Source: an uncultured Sutterella sp.
GTDB taxonomy: Bacteria > Pseudomonadota > Gammaproteobacteria > Burkholderiales > Burkholderiaceae_F
Assembly: GCA_900542195.1 (NCBI GenBank)
Contig: UQNA01000002.1
Span: forward strand, 1 to 64,000
Direction: 5' to 3'
DNA length: 64,000 nucleotides
Shown: positions 52,579 to 61,738 of the stretch, in pieces
Layout of the letters: every line of letters starts with the position of its first letter
Position numbering within the stretch: the first letter of the stretch is position 1
The notes under the pieces: model-generated
Database searches by the model: none
What the model saw: only the letters and a program-made list of their open reading frames with translations
What the model was told of the DNA's origin: nothing
Translations under genes and position numbers: made by a program

Positions 52579-53652
52579 ATGATCAAAAAACTTCTTCCCG
52601 CCGCCCTTCTGGCCGCATTGTCGTTCAATGCATTAGCAGCCTCTAATGTCACACTCTACGGTGTAATTGACGAAGCAGTCACCGTCACCAAACACAAAGG
52701 TGAAAGTGCCGTTGTGAAATTAGATAACGGTATTTACGCCGGAAGTAGATTCGGCTTGAGAGGCGTCGAGGATCTAGGCAACGGCAATTCCGTCGGCTTT
52801 ATTCTCGAACAAGGATTCAACGCTGATGACGGAAGCGAAGCCTATGGGGGAAAGGCATTCAGCCGCGAAGCTCTTTTGCAGGTTAAAGGTAACTGGGGCG
52901 AATTCGCTTTTGGCCGAGCCGGCGGTTTGTCTTCTGACTGCGGCACCTACACTATTCTGCACGGCGCAGCTCTTTGGACGTCTTACTATACAGACGGCAA
53001 TATGGCAAGTGCTTTTATCAACACAGACCGCATGGACAATCTTGTTATCTACAAGAGCCCATCCTTCAGCGGCGCAACAATCACGGCCATGTACTCTAAC
53101 GGCACCGGCTTAAACAGCACGGGAGAAGACGATAAGAAATGGTCTAAGAATTCCCACTACTACGGCATCGGCCTAGATTACGCCCATAACGACACTGTAT
53201 TTAGTGCAATGTGGGAAATGCTCGACAACAAAGACCTTGATGCAAAATCAACTCAGCTCTTCACCTTGGGCGGTCAGCAAGGCTTTGGCAATTGGACGGT
53301 TTGGGCTGCCTACCAGTATGCCCACAACAGCCAGATGCTTCCCGGATGGAATTATGCCGGTCAAGGAAATAAAGGCGTATCTCAGCACGCTGTCACCGCA
53401 GCTATTGGCTATAAGATTGCCGGAGGCGAGTGGAAACTTGAAGGCAACTACGCCCACGGAAAATCTAATTCCACAAATGAAAAATACAACATTTGGTCCG
53501 CCGGAACCGCATATGAGTATCCTTTGAGCAACCGTACCTTAGTTTATCTCTACGGCGGCTACGGCAAAGCCAACAAACTTCTCAACACCAGTTCTTATCG
53601 TTCAACATTTAACTCATGGACTCTGTGCAGCGGCATTAGTCACAGTTTCTAA
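52579..53652 (+). CDS. General porin (Gram-negative Porin_4 family)
   Basis: A trimeric outer-membrane channel of the betaproteobacterial general porin family. The 357-residue precursor has a classic signal peptide ('MIKKLLPAALLAALSFNALA') cleaved before 'ASNVTLYGVID'. The next segments, 'SRFGLRGVEDLGNGNSVGFI', 'SREALLQVKGNWGEFAFGR' and 'YYGIGLDYAHND', are typical strands. It ends in Phe ('GISHSF'), the usual insertion signal. The ATG at 52579 is chosen because AGGAG precedes it; the longer frame from 52522 would add residues ahead of the signal peptide. The family serves small hydrophilic solutes with weak selectivity. A terminator follows. Confidence 0.93.
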   Translation: MIKKLLPAALLAALSFNALAASNVTLYGVIDEAVTVTKHKGESAVVKLDNGIYAGSRFGLRGVEDLGNGNSVGFILEQGFNADDGSEAYGGKAFSREALLQVKGNWGEFAFGRAGGLSSDCGTYTILHGAALWTSYYTDGNMASAFINTDRMDNLVIYKSPSFSGATITAMYSNGTGLNSTGEDDKKWSKNSHYYGIGLDYAHNDTVFSAMWEMLDNKDLDAKSTQLFTLGGQQGFGNWTVWAAYQYAHNSQMLPGWNYAGQGNKGVSQHAVTAAIGYKIAGGEWKLEGNYAHGKSNSTNEKYNIWSAGTAYEYPLSNRTLVYLYGGYGKANKLLNTSSYRSTFNSWTLCSGISHSF

Positions 53653-53717
53653 TAAACCAACGGTTGAAATGATTCATCTTTAATAAGCTGAATAATCTTC
53701 TTTCAATTAGGTTTTCC

Positions 53718-53748
53718 GAGGCGCACTTCTAACGAAGGCGCCTCATTT
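53718..53748 (+). terminator. Terminator after the porin gene
   Basis: Arms GAGGCGC (53718-53724) and GCGCCTC (53738-53744), extended internally by CTTC / GAAG across a 4-base loop, followed by ATTTGTTG. Confidence 0.75.
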
Positions 53749-53966
53749 GTTGTATTAAGACTGGGACGAATCTGCAGATCGCAGATTTGATTCCTTCCAC
53801 TTGAAGAATGGGCGAACTAAGAGATGTACTCAGCGACGGTAATATGAAAATCTGCCCAGAAAAGTTTTCACTAGCCAATTGAAATCGAGTCAGAGATAAT
53901 TTTCTGGGCACGAGTGCAAGATATCTCGTAGTCGTCTTGATGACATTCACGCAAATGATCAGAAAT

Positions 53967-53995
53967 CTCGTTGGCCAGTCTGAAAAATCAACGAG
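53967..53995 (-). terminator. Hairpin after the autotransporter
   Basis: Arms CTCGTTG and CAACGAG with a 15-base loop, 19 bases past the autotransporter stop on the minus strand. The T tail is short (ATTTCT), so termination is uncertain. Confidence 0.45.
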
Positions 53996-54013
53996 ACTTC
54001 TTCTCTTTACCGG

Positions 54014-55558
54014 CTAAAAGCGCCAGCGAGCTTCAAGCCGCAAGGTATGGTCAGCCTTACCTTTGGAACCTCCTGTGAAACCGTACAGAAATCCAAATGT
54101 GGCACTACCTTTATCAGCTTGAACACCCAAATTCACATTAGTCCCGAAGTTTCCTGCAAATTCACCGCTTATGCAGTCAGAAATGCCGTTTACATCTGTC
54201 AATGTTGTCCGCTGATTAGTGCTTCCTGCCTGCGGGATGAAAGTGAGGTCAGCTTGCGGACGAATATTCCAGCCGTCAGTGGTCGGGATATCGCCTCGCA
54301 GTGCAACACCAATCGGAAACTGAACGGCGTTATTCGCTTTAGCCTTGCTTGACCAGATCTTCTTTCCGTCAACCTTGGTATCGTACTTCTCACTCTTAGC
54401 GTACACATAGCGGATTCCTGCATGAGGAATAACACTCGCGCTCCTTGCTTTTAATGTTGTTTCCACACGAATGCCTGCCGCAAACAAATTGGTCTTGACA
54501 TCAGCATCGGCATTTCCGAAACCCGCGGCATAAATGTGCTGGGTAATATCAGAGGAACTTCTAAGATACGTCAACGTTCCGACAACGTTTAAGCGAGAAC
54601 TAGGGCTGTAAGCACCGTAGGCGTGAATTCCGTAAGAATTGTATTTATTTTTCGTTTTGGATACGTCTCCGGTTGAATCCAGCGAACCTCGGTTGTAGCT
54701 GAAAGCCGCGCCTAAAATCGAAGCCTGTGTCACTTTACGGTCAAAGCCCATCGTAAAACCGAACGCGTCAGTCTTATAGCCGGCCTCACCGATTCCCGTT
54801 GCCGCAAATCTTTTATATTTTTGCTTTCCGCCAGTCAGATCAATCCAGAGATTGTTTCCATGCGGCCAATCACGCATCAAGCCTTCTTCTGTGAAAGATT
54901 CACCTTTCATTGAAACTCGATTCTCTACGGAATCCAAAGCAGTTGTAAGGTCATTGAAGCCCACAGAAATAGTGCCACCCGCAAAACTTATGTTTGCCGC
55001 AGAATTAACTATTGCTGTCTTCTCAGCTGCAGACAAGTCCTTGCGCCTTAAAACGCTGTACGTGAAAGCATCTTTCTGAGCATGACGAAGCTCATCATTG
55101 GCAATGTTTGGAACCGCAATATCCGGATACATAGAAAGAACATCATTAAGGATGGCACTTACCCATACCCTGGATGCATCGTTATGCAGTTCCAGTTCCC
55201 AATTAATGCCGGTTCCGTCTTGGGCTAAAGCATAGAGCTTGTCTCCTGTCCATCCACCCGTCCAGCCATTGCCGGAAACGTTGTCTGCAGTATCAAAGCC
55301 GCTCACAACGGTATAGTCACCAGCTTCATCGATATTGCCAAGGATAAGAGTTGCCGTTGGGGCTACCGTCAGTGATGCGTCTTGGCCATTAGTTGAGAAA
55401 GCGCCCGTACCGTCTTTGAGAAGTGCGCAGTCTACTAACGTTGTTGTTCCATCCCCGAAAACGAGACTTGTTGTACTGGATGCATCTTGCGCAGCAGGAC
55501 GGGTATTTTCTCCAATGGTGAGGCCTGAACCTTCCGCAAGAACCATCTTTTGTGTCAT
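54014..55558 (-). CDS. Autotransporter, C-terminal passenger end and beta-barrel (after in-frame TAG)
   Basis: The C-terminal part of a type V secretion autotransporter. The frame is the same as that of the upstream part, separated only by a TAG at 55607-55609. Residues 1-220 of this piece are the end of the beta-helix passenger ('GDGTTTLVDCALLKDG', 'APTATLILGNIDEAGDYTVV') and a helical linker. The last about 270 residues are an autotransporter barrel: 'NLWIDLTGGKQKYKRF', 'GFTMGFDRKV', 'AYSPSSRLNVVGTLTYLRSS' and the closing 'LRLEARWRF' with terminal Phe. The ATG at 55558 has no signal peptide, so this piece would not reach the membrane if translated alone. Read-through or reversion would restore a protein of about 1,880 residues. 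Confidence 0.88.
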   Translation of the reverse strand: MTQKMVLAEGSGLTIGENTRPAAQDASSTTSLVFGDGTTTLVDCALLKDGTGAFSTNGQDASLTVAPTATLILGNIDEAGDYTVVSGFDTADNVSGNGWTGGWTGDKLYALAQDGTGINWELELHNDASRVWVSAILNDVLSMYPDIAVPNIANDELRHAQKDAFTYSVLRRKDLSAAEKTAIVNSAANISFAGGTISVGFNDLTTALDSVENRVSMKGESFTEEGLMRDWPHGNNLWIDLTGGKQKYKRFAATGIGEAGYKTDAFGFTMGFDRKVTQASILGAAFSYNRGSLDSTGDVSKTKNKYNSYGIHAYGAYSPSSRLNVVGTLTYLRSSSDITQHIYAAGFGNADADVKTNLFAAGIRVETTLKARSASVIPHAGIRYVYAKSEKYDTKVDGKKIWSSKAKANNAVQFPIGVALRGDIPTTDGWNIRPQADLTFIPQAGSTNQRTTLTDVNGISDCISGEFAGNFGTNVNLGVQADKGSATFGFLYGFTGGSKGKADHTLRLEARWRF

Positions 55559-55606
55559 GGAGAGATGGGCAGATCCTTTGGGAGCATTGAGCGTTTCCGC
55601 GTAAGC

Positions 55607-58600
55607 CTAAGCACCGACACCAAAACCGAGTTCGGAGCCGTTGAGGACGGTAATCATCGATTTGATAAGAGCACTCGAAGCCAGCTCAGCGCTCGCTGAA
55701 GCTGCACCCAAAGCATCACCCACAGTAATTGTTCCGCCATCAAGTACCGCATTTGCTGTTTTGAACTCTCCGCCTGTTAAGGACACAGAACCAGCAGTCA
55801 GTGCTAAGTTTTCTGCTGCACATGCACCGCTCGAATTAAAGTCAGCATTTTTTATCGTAACAAGCTTCCATTGGGCTTGGCCAGTTGAAGAGTAAGCAGA
55901 TCCTTCGTTAAGGATCATGTCCTGGCCGGATTCAGTTCCTTTGTTCTCATAAACGGCGCCTTTATCAACCTGGATCTTCTGAAGAGAGCTTGATCCCTCG
56001 TTGATACGTTTCCCACCAGCAGTTAACGAAAGTGACTCTCCGGATTCAATTCCGCTGTTAGTCATAGTCCCATTTTCTGCAACAATAGCGTCCTTATAAG
56101 ACAGCGTTCCAGCATTATCTAATTCGCCTTCAACAGCCAAATCCTCAGTTACAGTAAAGTTTCCGCTAAATTCCACGGAACCCTTCTCTTCTACTGAAAC
56201 GCTGTTCCAAACAGAGGATCCGGATCCTTCATAAGAACCATTTATCGTCAGGCTCTCACCATGCTCTGTTCCGTCATTAATAAGAGTGCCCAAGACTGTC
56301 AGATTCTTGAAGAGAGTTTTACCTTCGTTGCTCAGCTTTTTATTAACAACGGAATTTTCAACCGAAGAAGCATCCAATACAGAATCGGCACCAGAATTAG
56401 TAAATACACCGTCAAGTTCCAATCTTGCTTTCTCGCTTATGTAATCCTTTACGAGAAACTGACCTTGATTAATGGTCGTTCCCTCACCTTTCAAATTGTT
56501 TACACGTAAAGCAGCATTGGGAGCTATAAAGATATTTCCTTTTTCATTGTTTAGATTCCAGATCGCAAACTGTCCGTTCTTGACATTGATATGGCCCTCT
56601 TGATCCACTGTAGAAGCATTGACCCATCCAACGGAAGACTCGGGCGCCCCATTGGTACCAAGCGTAAGCGTGCCGTTGACTACGAAAATTGTCCCGCCAT
56701 TATCGGCACTCGTAAGCAACTTATTCAAGTTTGAGGTAAAGTCAGAGTCGGAAAGAGTTCCAGCAATATTGCCGACCAGGGCAAGCTCTCTGCCATCGTC
56801 AATCGTTACCCCGGTAGCCAATGCAATCTTTTGGAAACCCATGTTTGCAGACAAGCCGGAATTACCTATGTTCAACCAATCAGGCGTATCGTTTTCACTT
56901 TTCCCATTGTAAAGGGTCACCCCGTTCAGAACCACATCCGGACTATCGTTTGAATGCAGCTTTGAGGCTAGTTCTTGAGCTGCCTTGAGGTTAAAAATAT
57001 CGGACGAAGATCCCAAGAAGTTAACAGTTAAGTTAGAAGCCGAATCATATGTCTCCTTCAGAGACTCAGAAACCTCTCCCACTAGAGATGCGCAGAATGT
57101 TTTATCGTCTAAAACTAGATTGCCACTCTTCAAAACAAGACCTGCTTTTACACTGTCCTTAACAGCGCCCACAGAAGAAGTCACTAAATTTCCCGGGAGC
57201 TCAACTGATTGAACTGATTCCTTATCATCCAAAGGAAGGACTTCTTTCTTCGTCTGATAGAAGATCTGATCAGCAGATGTCTGAATAGCACCCCCGTCAA
57301 GTGTTAGAGTCTTTTTGTTTTCAGTTAAGTTAATACTCTCAACATCTAAAAGACCTCCGGCTTTGATGTTCACAACAGAGTCGGAAGTAAGAGTGCCGAT
57401 CACAACCTGAGTAAGACCGTCTTTGTATTTAATTTTGTCGTCAGGGTGTGCTTTGTTATCTATGGATGGAGTAACGTTATTCCCGGAAATATTGACGGTA
57501 TTGTTTCCAAGAATTCCTTCTTTATTGGATTTAGTTACATCCAAAACTCCTCCCTGAATGTTGAGTATGGAGTTGCTAAACCATCCGTTTTCGGCTTTGA
57601 ATGTTCCTTCTGTCTGGGTGTAGGTCGCTCCTTCAGCCGTCAAATACGTAACAATGACCTCACCCTTCTCAACTTTCAAAGTTGCCCCTTGTTTCAGGGT
57701 GAGATTATTAAACTTCGTATCCGATTGGGCTGTAAATTTGCCTGTGTTTTCGACAACTGATGAAGTACCTTCGGAGAACAATCCACCCTTGTTGATCAAC
57801 TCTCCTTTTATAGTTATTCCATTGGAAGCTTCAATGGTACCGTTTTCTTCATTAGTAAATTGGCCGTCTTGTTCGACCAAAAAAGTGTCATTGACTTTAA
57901 GATTTCCAGAACTCGAGCCGTTAGCGACCTTTATAGTCATCCCCGAAACGAATCCTTGATTTTTAAGACATCCGGAAATCAAAACGCCCCCTTCGACGAA
58001 ACCGCTAGACTTTACTTCGACATTGGTCACGGAAAGAGTCCCTGCATTGGACAACTTCCCTGTATTGACTTTCAGGTTGTTTAATTCAGCCGTTCCAGCA
58101 TTGGACAAGCCTACTTGAGTGACTGAATTCATGTCCAATTGAACTGTCCCAGTACCTGCAAAATGGCCTTTATTTGTATTTTCAAACAGACCTTCTCCGT
58201 TAATATAGATACTGTTCAGATTGGCGGTTCCGCGATTCTTAAAAGTGGCTTCTGTTCCCAGATAAAGAAGCTGAGACTCAGATCTAAAGGTCCCTTCGTT
58301 CGTGAAAGTACCACCCGTGAATGTGGTTGAAGCTTGACTGTCTGTTGGCCCTTTGATTGTAAAAAAGCCCCCCGAGATATTTTCTATATTAAAGCCAAGA
58401 GAGCTGTTTCCTTTATCAGAAAGGATGGTGAAGTTACCAGTGTTGGTAAATTTAGCGTTTTGGTTCGCAGATTCTGCCATCAGAAATGAAACTTCCATCA
58501 CACCTGCGTTAACAAGAGTTCCACTGCCTGTGAGATAGAAGTCCAAGTTGACAGATACTGTACCTCCTTGAGCATTCTCAAAATCGCCAGCCGTTCCTCC

Positions 58601-59656
58601 TCTTTCAGAGATAGTCAGCTTTCCAAGATTTTTCAGTCCACCGCGGTAGTTTCCATCCCTACTGTCGCCTTCTAGATAAAAATTGTCTACAGTTAACGTT
58701 GAATTGATATTGTTTAAATTTCCAGACGAATTAAGCGTGAGAGAGCCAATCTGTGCATTTCCAGAATTCGTCCTCACTCCCGTAAAGTTTGCAGACTTAG
58801 CCGTCAGAACATTACGATTGTCAATTCGATTACCGCTGTTTATGCTTGTGATGCTATCGACATTGAAATTACCGTAATTAACGAGCGAGCCACAATCGTA
58901 GGATTCGTAAGTAAGAACATTTAACGTTGTTTCACGATCAGTTTCCGAGCCAATCTCAATACCGCTATAGTTTGCATCTTGACTGGCAGTTCCGTTTTTG
59001 AGCGTGTCAACCGAGAACTCGCCGTTTCTGACGACAACGATGCCCCCAGCTCCGCCCTGATTCGGAGAGGACGGATTGATACCAACATTGAGTTCCTTCA
59101 GGTGCCCTTTGGTTTTAGTGAGGGAATTGGAAGAGCCCAATGTCAGTTTAGATTGGTTTCCATTCAAGTCGTAAGATCCAACCCACACCGCACCGTCTGC
59201 TAGTTCAATCTGATCCGGATTTGAATCATTAACGGAACGGCCTACCAAAATAAATTGTTTTCCATTGTTGATGAATAAACCGTTGGTCACGCCCGTAACA
59301 TTCATGAATCCAAGGTCAGAATCAAGAACATTGGTCTGAGTATCAGCCGTAGGAACAATTTGTTGTGCTTTCTCATTAACCCCTATAACTAAAGCAGTAG
59401 CATTAGAAACAGAATTGCTAGTGTTAACTAAAGTGTCAGTAGGTGAAATAGCTCCAATGGGTAACCTCCTTGCTTCATCTACGTTCACGTCAGCTGCGAC
59501 GGTTATCACCGGATTCAAAAGTACACAAAATGAGGCCAAGAAAACAGATATTGAAAAAGCTTTCGACTTTTCTGAGGAATGAAATTTTGCTCTCTCGGAG
59601 ACGACTACAAACGTTTTACGAGTCTTGCTCCAAATGGTTTTATAAATTTTATTCAT
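55607..59656 (-). CDS. Autotransporter, ESPR signal and passenger (ends at premature TAG)
   Basis: The N-terminal 1,349 residues of a large autotransporter adhesin. Residues 1-22 form an extended signal peptide region ('MNKIYKTIWSKTRKTFVVVS'), much like that of the TpsA. A hydrophobic core ends near 'ITVAAD'. The passenger is rich in Asn, Gly, Ser and Thr, with short repeated strands ('FTNTGNFTIL', 'LSNAGTLSVTNVEVKSSG') characteristic of a beta-helix. It ends 'ELGFGVGA' at TAG (55607-55609). Downstream codons continue the same frame ('AYAETLNAPKGSAHLSMTQK') into the beta-barrel, so the stop looks like a point mutation. Without the barrel the passenger would not be surface-exposed. The ATG at 59656 has AAGGA ahead. 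Confidence 0.9.
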   Translation of the reverse strand: MNKIYKTIWSKTRKTFVVVSERAKFHSSEKSKAFSISVFLASFCVLLNPVITVAADVNVDEARRLPIGAISPTDTLVNTSNSVSNATALVIGVNEKAQQIVPTADTQTNVLDSDLGFMNVTGVTNGLFINNGKQFILVGRSVNDSNPDQIELADGAVWVGSYDLNGNQSKLTLGSSNSLTKTKGHLKELNVGINPSSPNQGGAGGIVVVRNGEFSVDTLKNGTASQDANYSGIEIGSETDRETTLNVLTYESYDCGSLVNYGNFNVDSITSINSGNRIDNRNVLTAKSANFTGVRTNSGNAQIGSLTLNSSGNLNNINSTLTVDNFYLEGDSRDGNYRGGLKNLGKLTISERGGTAGDFENAQGGTVSVNLDFYLTGSGTLVNAGVMEVSFLMAESANQNAKFTNTGNFTILSDKGNSSLGFNIENISGGFFTIKGPTDSQASTTFTGGTFTNEGTFRSESQLLYLGTEATFKNRGTANLNSIYINGEGLFENTNKGHFAGTGTVQLDMNSVTQVGLSNAGTAELNNLKVNTGKLSNAGTLSVTNVEVKSSGFVEGGVLISGCLKNQGFVSGMTIKVANGSSSGNLKVNDTFLVEQDGQFTNEENGTIEASNGITIKGELINKGGLFSEGTSSVVENTGKFTAQSDTKFNNLTLKQGATLKVEKGEVIVTYLTAEGATYTQTEGTFKAENGWFSNSILNIQGGVLDVTKSNKEGILGNNTVNISGNNVTPSIDNKAHPDDKIKYKDGLTQVVIGTLTSDSVVNIKAGGLLDVESINLTENKKTLTLDGGAIQTSADQIFYQTKKEVLPLDDKESVQSVELPGNLVTSSVGAVKDSVKAGLVLKSGNLVLDDKTFCASLVGEVSESLKETYDSASNLTVNFLGSSSDIFNLKAAQELASKLHSNDSPDVVLNGVTLYNGKSENDTPDWLNIGNSGLSANMGFQKIALATGVTIDDGRELALVGNIAGTLSDSDFTSNLNKLLTSADNGGTIFVVNGTLTLGTNGAPESSVGWVNASTVDQEGHINVKNGQFAIWNLNNEKGNIFIAPNAALRVNNLKGEGTTINQGQFLVKDYISEKARLELDGVFTNSGADSVLDASSVENSVVNKKLSNEGKTLFKNLTVLGTLINDGTEHGESLTINGSYEGSGSSVWNSVSVEEKGSVEFSGNFTVTEDLAVEGELDNAGTLSYKDAIVAENGTMTNSGIESGESLSLTAGGKRINEGSSSLQKIQVDKGAVYENKGTESGQDMILNEGSAYSSTGQAQWKLVTIKNADFNSSGACAAENLALTAGSVSLTGGEFKTANAVLDGGTITVGDALGAASASAELASSALIKSMITVLNGSELGFGVGA

Positions 59657-60037
59657 TCTCTCATTCCTTGTTCTTAGGTTGTTCTTTTACTTCTAAAATC
59701 TCTCGGCCTAGAAGCTTGGCGGACAACTTATTAGCAACATTGATTCATTGTTTTCAGCTTCCATTCTCACAATGTGAGAACTCCTTACCTTTTAATTCTT
59801 TTTAATTCGTTTTTCGATCCTTGAAGTGAAAATGGAAGTCTTTTATCCAGGCATCTTTGCATTGAAAAAAACGCACAATAGAAATTAACAAATTCTTACT
59901 TTCAAGAAAAGAGGAAAAACACTCCTTACTCCTCCTTCCGTAACTTCATAAGAATGATGAATTAGCAGCCGACGTGCGCCCAAGTTATGAATTATTCTTT
60001 CTACACAAACTGAGAGAATCTCAACTTATTCGATCAT
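59657..60037. other. Intergenic region upstream of the autotransporter
   Basis: About 380 AT-rich bases with the dyad at 59764-59780 and no gene I can support. Confidence 0.5.
59764..59780. promoter_or_regulatory. Perfect 8-bp dyad TTCTCACA-A-TGTGAGAA
   Basis: A 17-base palindrome with a single central base, about 110 bases ahead of the autotransporter start. Size, symmetry and place fit an operator for a dimeric regulator. Confidence 0.45.
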
Positions 60038-60065
60038 AAAAAAGAGACGCTTTTTAGGCGTCCCT
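60038..60065 (-). terminator. Terminator after guaA
   Basis: On the minus strand, AGGGACGC and GCGTCTCT (one G-U pair) with a 7-base loop, then six T. Confidence 0.85.
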
Positions 60066-60098
60066 CAATATTAAAAATATCTATGGATAACTATAAAG

Positions 60099-61664
60099 TT
60101 ATTCCCACTCGATCGTTGCTGGCGGCTTGCCGGACACATCGTAGCAAACCCTATTGATACCCTTAACTTCATTAATGATACGGTTGGAAACCTTACCAAG
60201 AAGCTCATACGGTAAGTGAGCCCACTTGGCAGTCATAAAGTCAGATGTCTGAACTGCTCTTAAAGAAACAACCCAGTCATAAGTTCTGCCGTCGCCCATT
60301 ACTCCTACGCTCTTAACAGGAAGGAATACAACGAAAGCCTGACTGACTTTATCGTACCAATCAGCATTTCTAAGTTCTTCGATAAAGATCGCATCCGCTT
60401 GACGAAGAAGATCAGCATATTCTTTCTTAACTTCCCCAAGAATTCTGACGCCCAAACCTGGACCCGGGAAAGGATGTCTGTAAACCATTTCAGCCGGCAA
60501 ACCTAATTCACATCCAAGCTCTCTGACTTCATCCTTGAAGAGTTCACGAAGCGGTTCCAAGAGTTTAAGGTGAAGCGTTTCAGGCAATCCACCAACGTTA
60601 TGGTGAGACTTAATTGTCTTAGCCTTCTTTGTATTAGCGGCAGCACTTTCGATAACGTCAGGATAAATCGTTCCCTGAGCAAGCCACTTTGCATTAGGAA
60701 GCTTGGCGGCTTCTTCTTGGAAAACTTCAACAAACAAACGGCCGATAATCTTTCTCTTAGCTTCAGGATCCGTAACGCCTTTAAGTTCGTGCATAAAGCG
60801 TTCGCTTGCATCGACGACAACAAGCTTCATTCCCATATTCTTGCGGAAAGTTTCTTCAACTTGTTTGCGTTCATGCAAACGCAAAAGGCCGTTGTCAACG
60901 AAAACACATGTCAGCTGGTCACCAATAGCTTTATGAATCAAAGCAGCGGCTACTGAGGAATCAACACCGCCGGAAAGTCCGAGAATAACTTCATCTTTGC
61001 CGACTTGTTCTTTGATCTTCTGAACGGATTCCTCAGCAAAGTTGCCCATAATCCAGTCAGGTTTGGCTTTACAGATGTCCAATACAAAAGTATTGAGGAT
61101 TTCTTTACCCTTCACTGTGTGAGTAACTTCCGGGTGGAACTGAACGGCATAGAAGCCTCTCTTTTCGTCAGCCATACCAGCGATCGGGCAGCTCGGTGTA
61201 GAGCACATGAGTTTGAAGCCTTCAGGCATCTTGGTGACCTTGTCACCATGGCTCATCCAAACTTTTAAGAAGCTCTGACCTTCTTCATTTGTAAAATCAG
61301 AGATTTTTTCTAACAATTTTGTATGGCCGTGTTCACGGACTTCAGCGTAACCAAATTCTCTCTGGGCTCCGCTTTCAACCTTCCCTCCGAGCTGTTCTGC
61401 CATAGTCTGCATACCGTAACAGATGCCGAGCACAGGAACTCCGAGTTCAAAAACGGCTGCTGGTGCAACATCAGTAGATTCTTCATACGCACTCATATGA
61501 GATCCGGAAAGAATGATGCCTTTCGGATTGAAATCTCTGATGAAGTCATTAGTCACCTCACAGGAATGTACTTCGCAGTAAACATGAGCTTCACGCACTC
61601 TGCGGGCGATCAGCTGAGTGACCTGGCTTCCAAAATCCAGAATTAAAATTCGATCGTGTTTCAT
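60099..61664 (-). CDS. guaA: GMP synthase (glutamine-hydrolysing)
   Basis: The last step of GMP synthesis: XMP amination using glutamine. The 521-residue product has the two domains in order. The N-terminal class I glutamine amidotransferase has nucleophile Cys in 'VPVLGICYGMQTMAEQLGG' and His/Glu in 'AVQFHPEVTHT'. The ATP-pyrophosphatase has P-loop 'LGLSGGVDSSVAAALIHK', and a C-terminal dimerisation domain ends 'YDVSGKPPATIEWE'. It lies downstream of guaB on the same strand with a 74-base gap containing a hairpin, so the pair may be partly uncoupled. Confidence 0.98.
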   Translation of the reverse strand: MKHDRILILDFGSQVTQLIARRVREAHVYCEVHSCEVTNDFIRDFNPKGIILSGSHMSAYEESTDVAPAAVFELGVPVLGICYGMQTMAEQLGGKVESGAQREFGYAEVREHGHTKLLEKISDFTNEEGQSFLKVWMSHGDKVTKMPEGFKLMCSTPSCPIAGMADEKRGFYAVQFHPEVTHTVKGKEILNTFVLDICKAKPDWIMGNFAEESVQKIKEQVGKDEVILGLSGGVDSSVAAALIHKAIGDQLTCVFVDNGLLRLHERKQVEETFRKNMGMKLVVVDASERFMHELKGVTDPEAKRKIIGRLFVEVFQEEAAKLPNAKWLAQGTIYPDVIESAAANTKKAKTIKSHHNVGGLPETLHLKLLEPLRELFKDEVRELGCELGLPAEMVYRHPFPGPGLGVRILGEVKKEYADLLRQADAIFIEELRNADWYDKVSQAFVVFLPVKSVGVMGDGRTYDWVVSLRAVQTSDFMTAKWAHLPYELLGKVSNRIINEVKGINRVCYDVSGKPPATIEWE

Positions 61665-61690
61665 TAGCTTTACTCTTCAAATAACAAAAG

Positions 61691-61718
61691 GGACCGTTTT
61701 GGTAATCCGCCACGGTCC
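61691..61718 (-). terminator. Hairpin between guaB and guaA
   Basis: Arms GGACCGT and ACGGTCC with a 14-base loop; on the minus strand CTTTTGTT follows. It could be a weak terminator or attenuator reducing guaA relative to guaB. Confidence 0.5.
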
Positions 61719-61738
61719 TTCGTCTACCTCATGTGAGT

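Larger units (their letters stand above)
53653..54013. other. Intergenic region between porin and autotransporter
   Basis: Holds the porin terminator (53718-53748) and a hairpin near the autotransporter's end (53967-53995). No gene seen. Confidence 0.5.
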
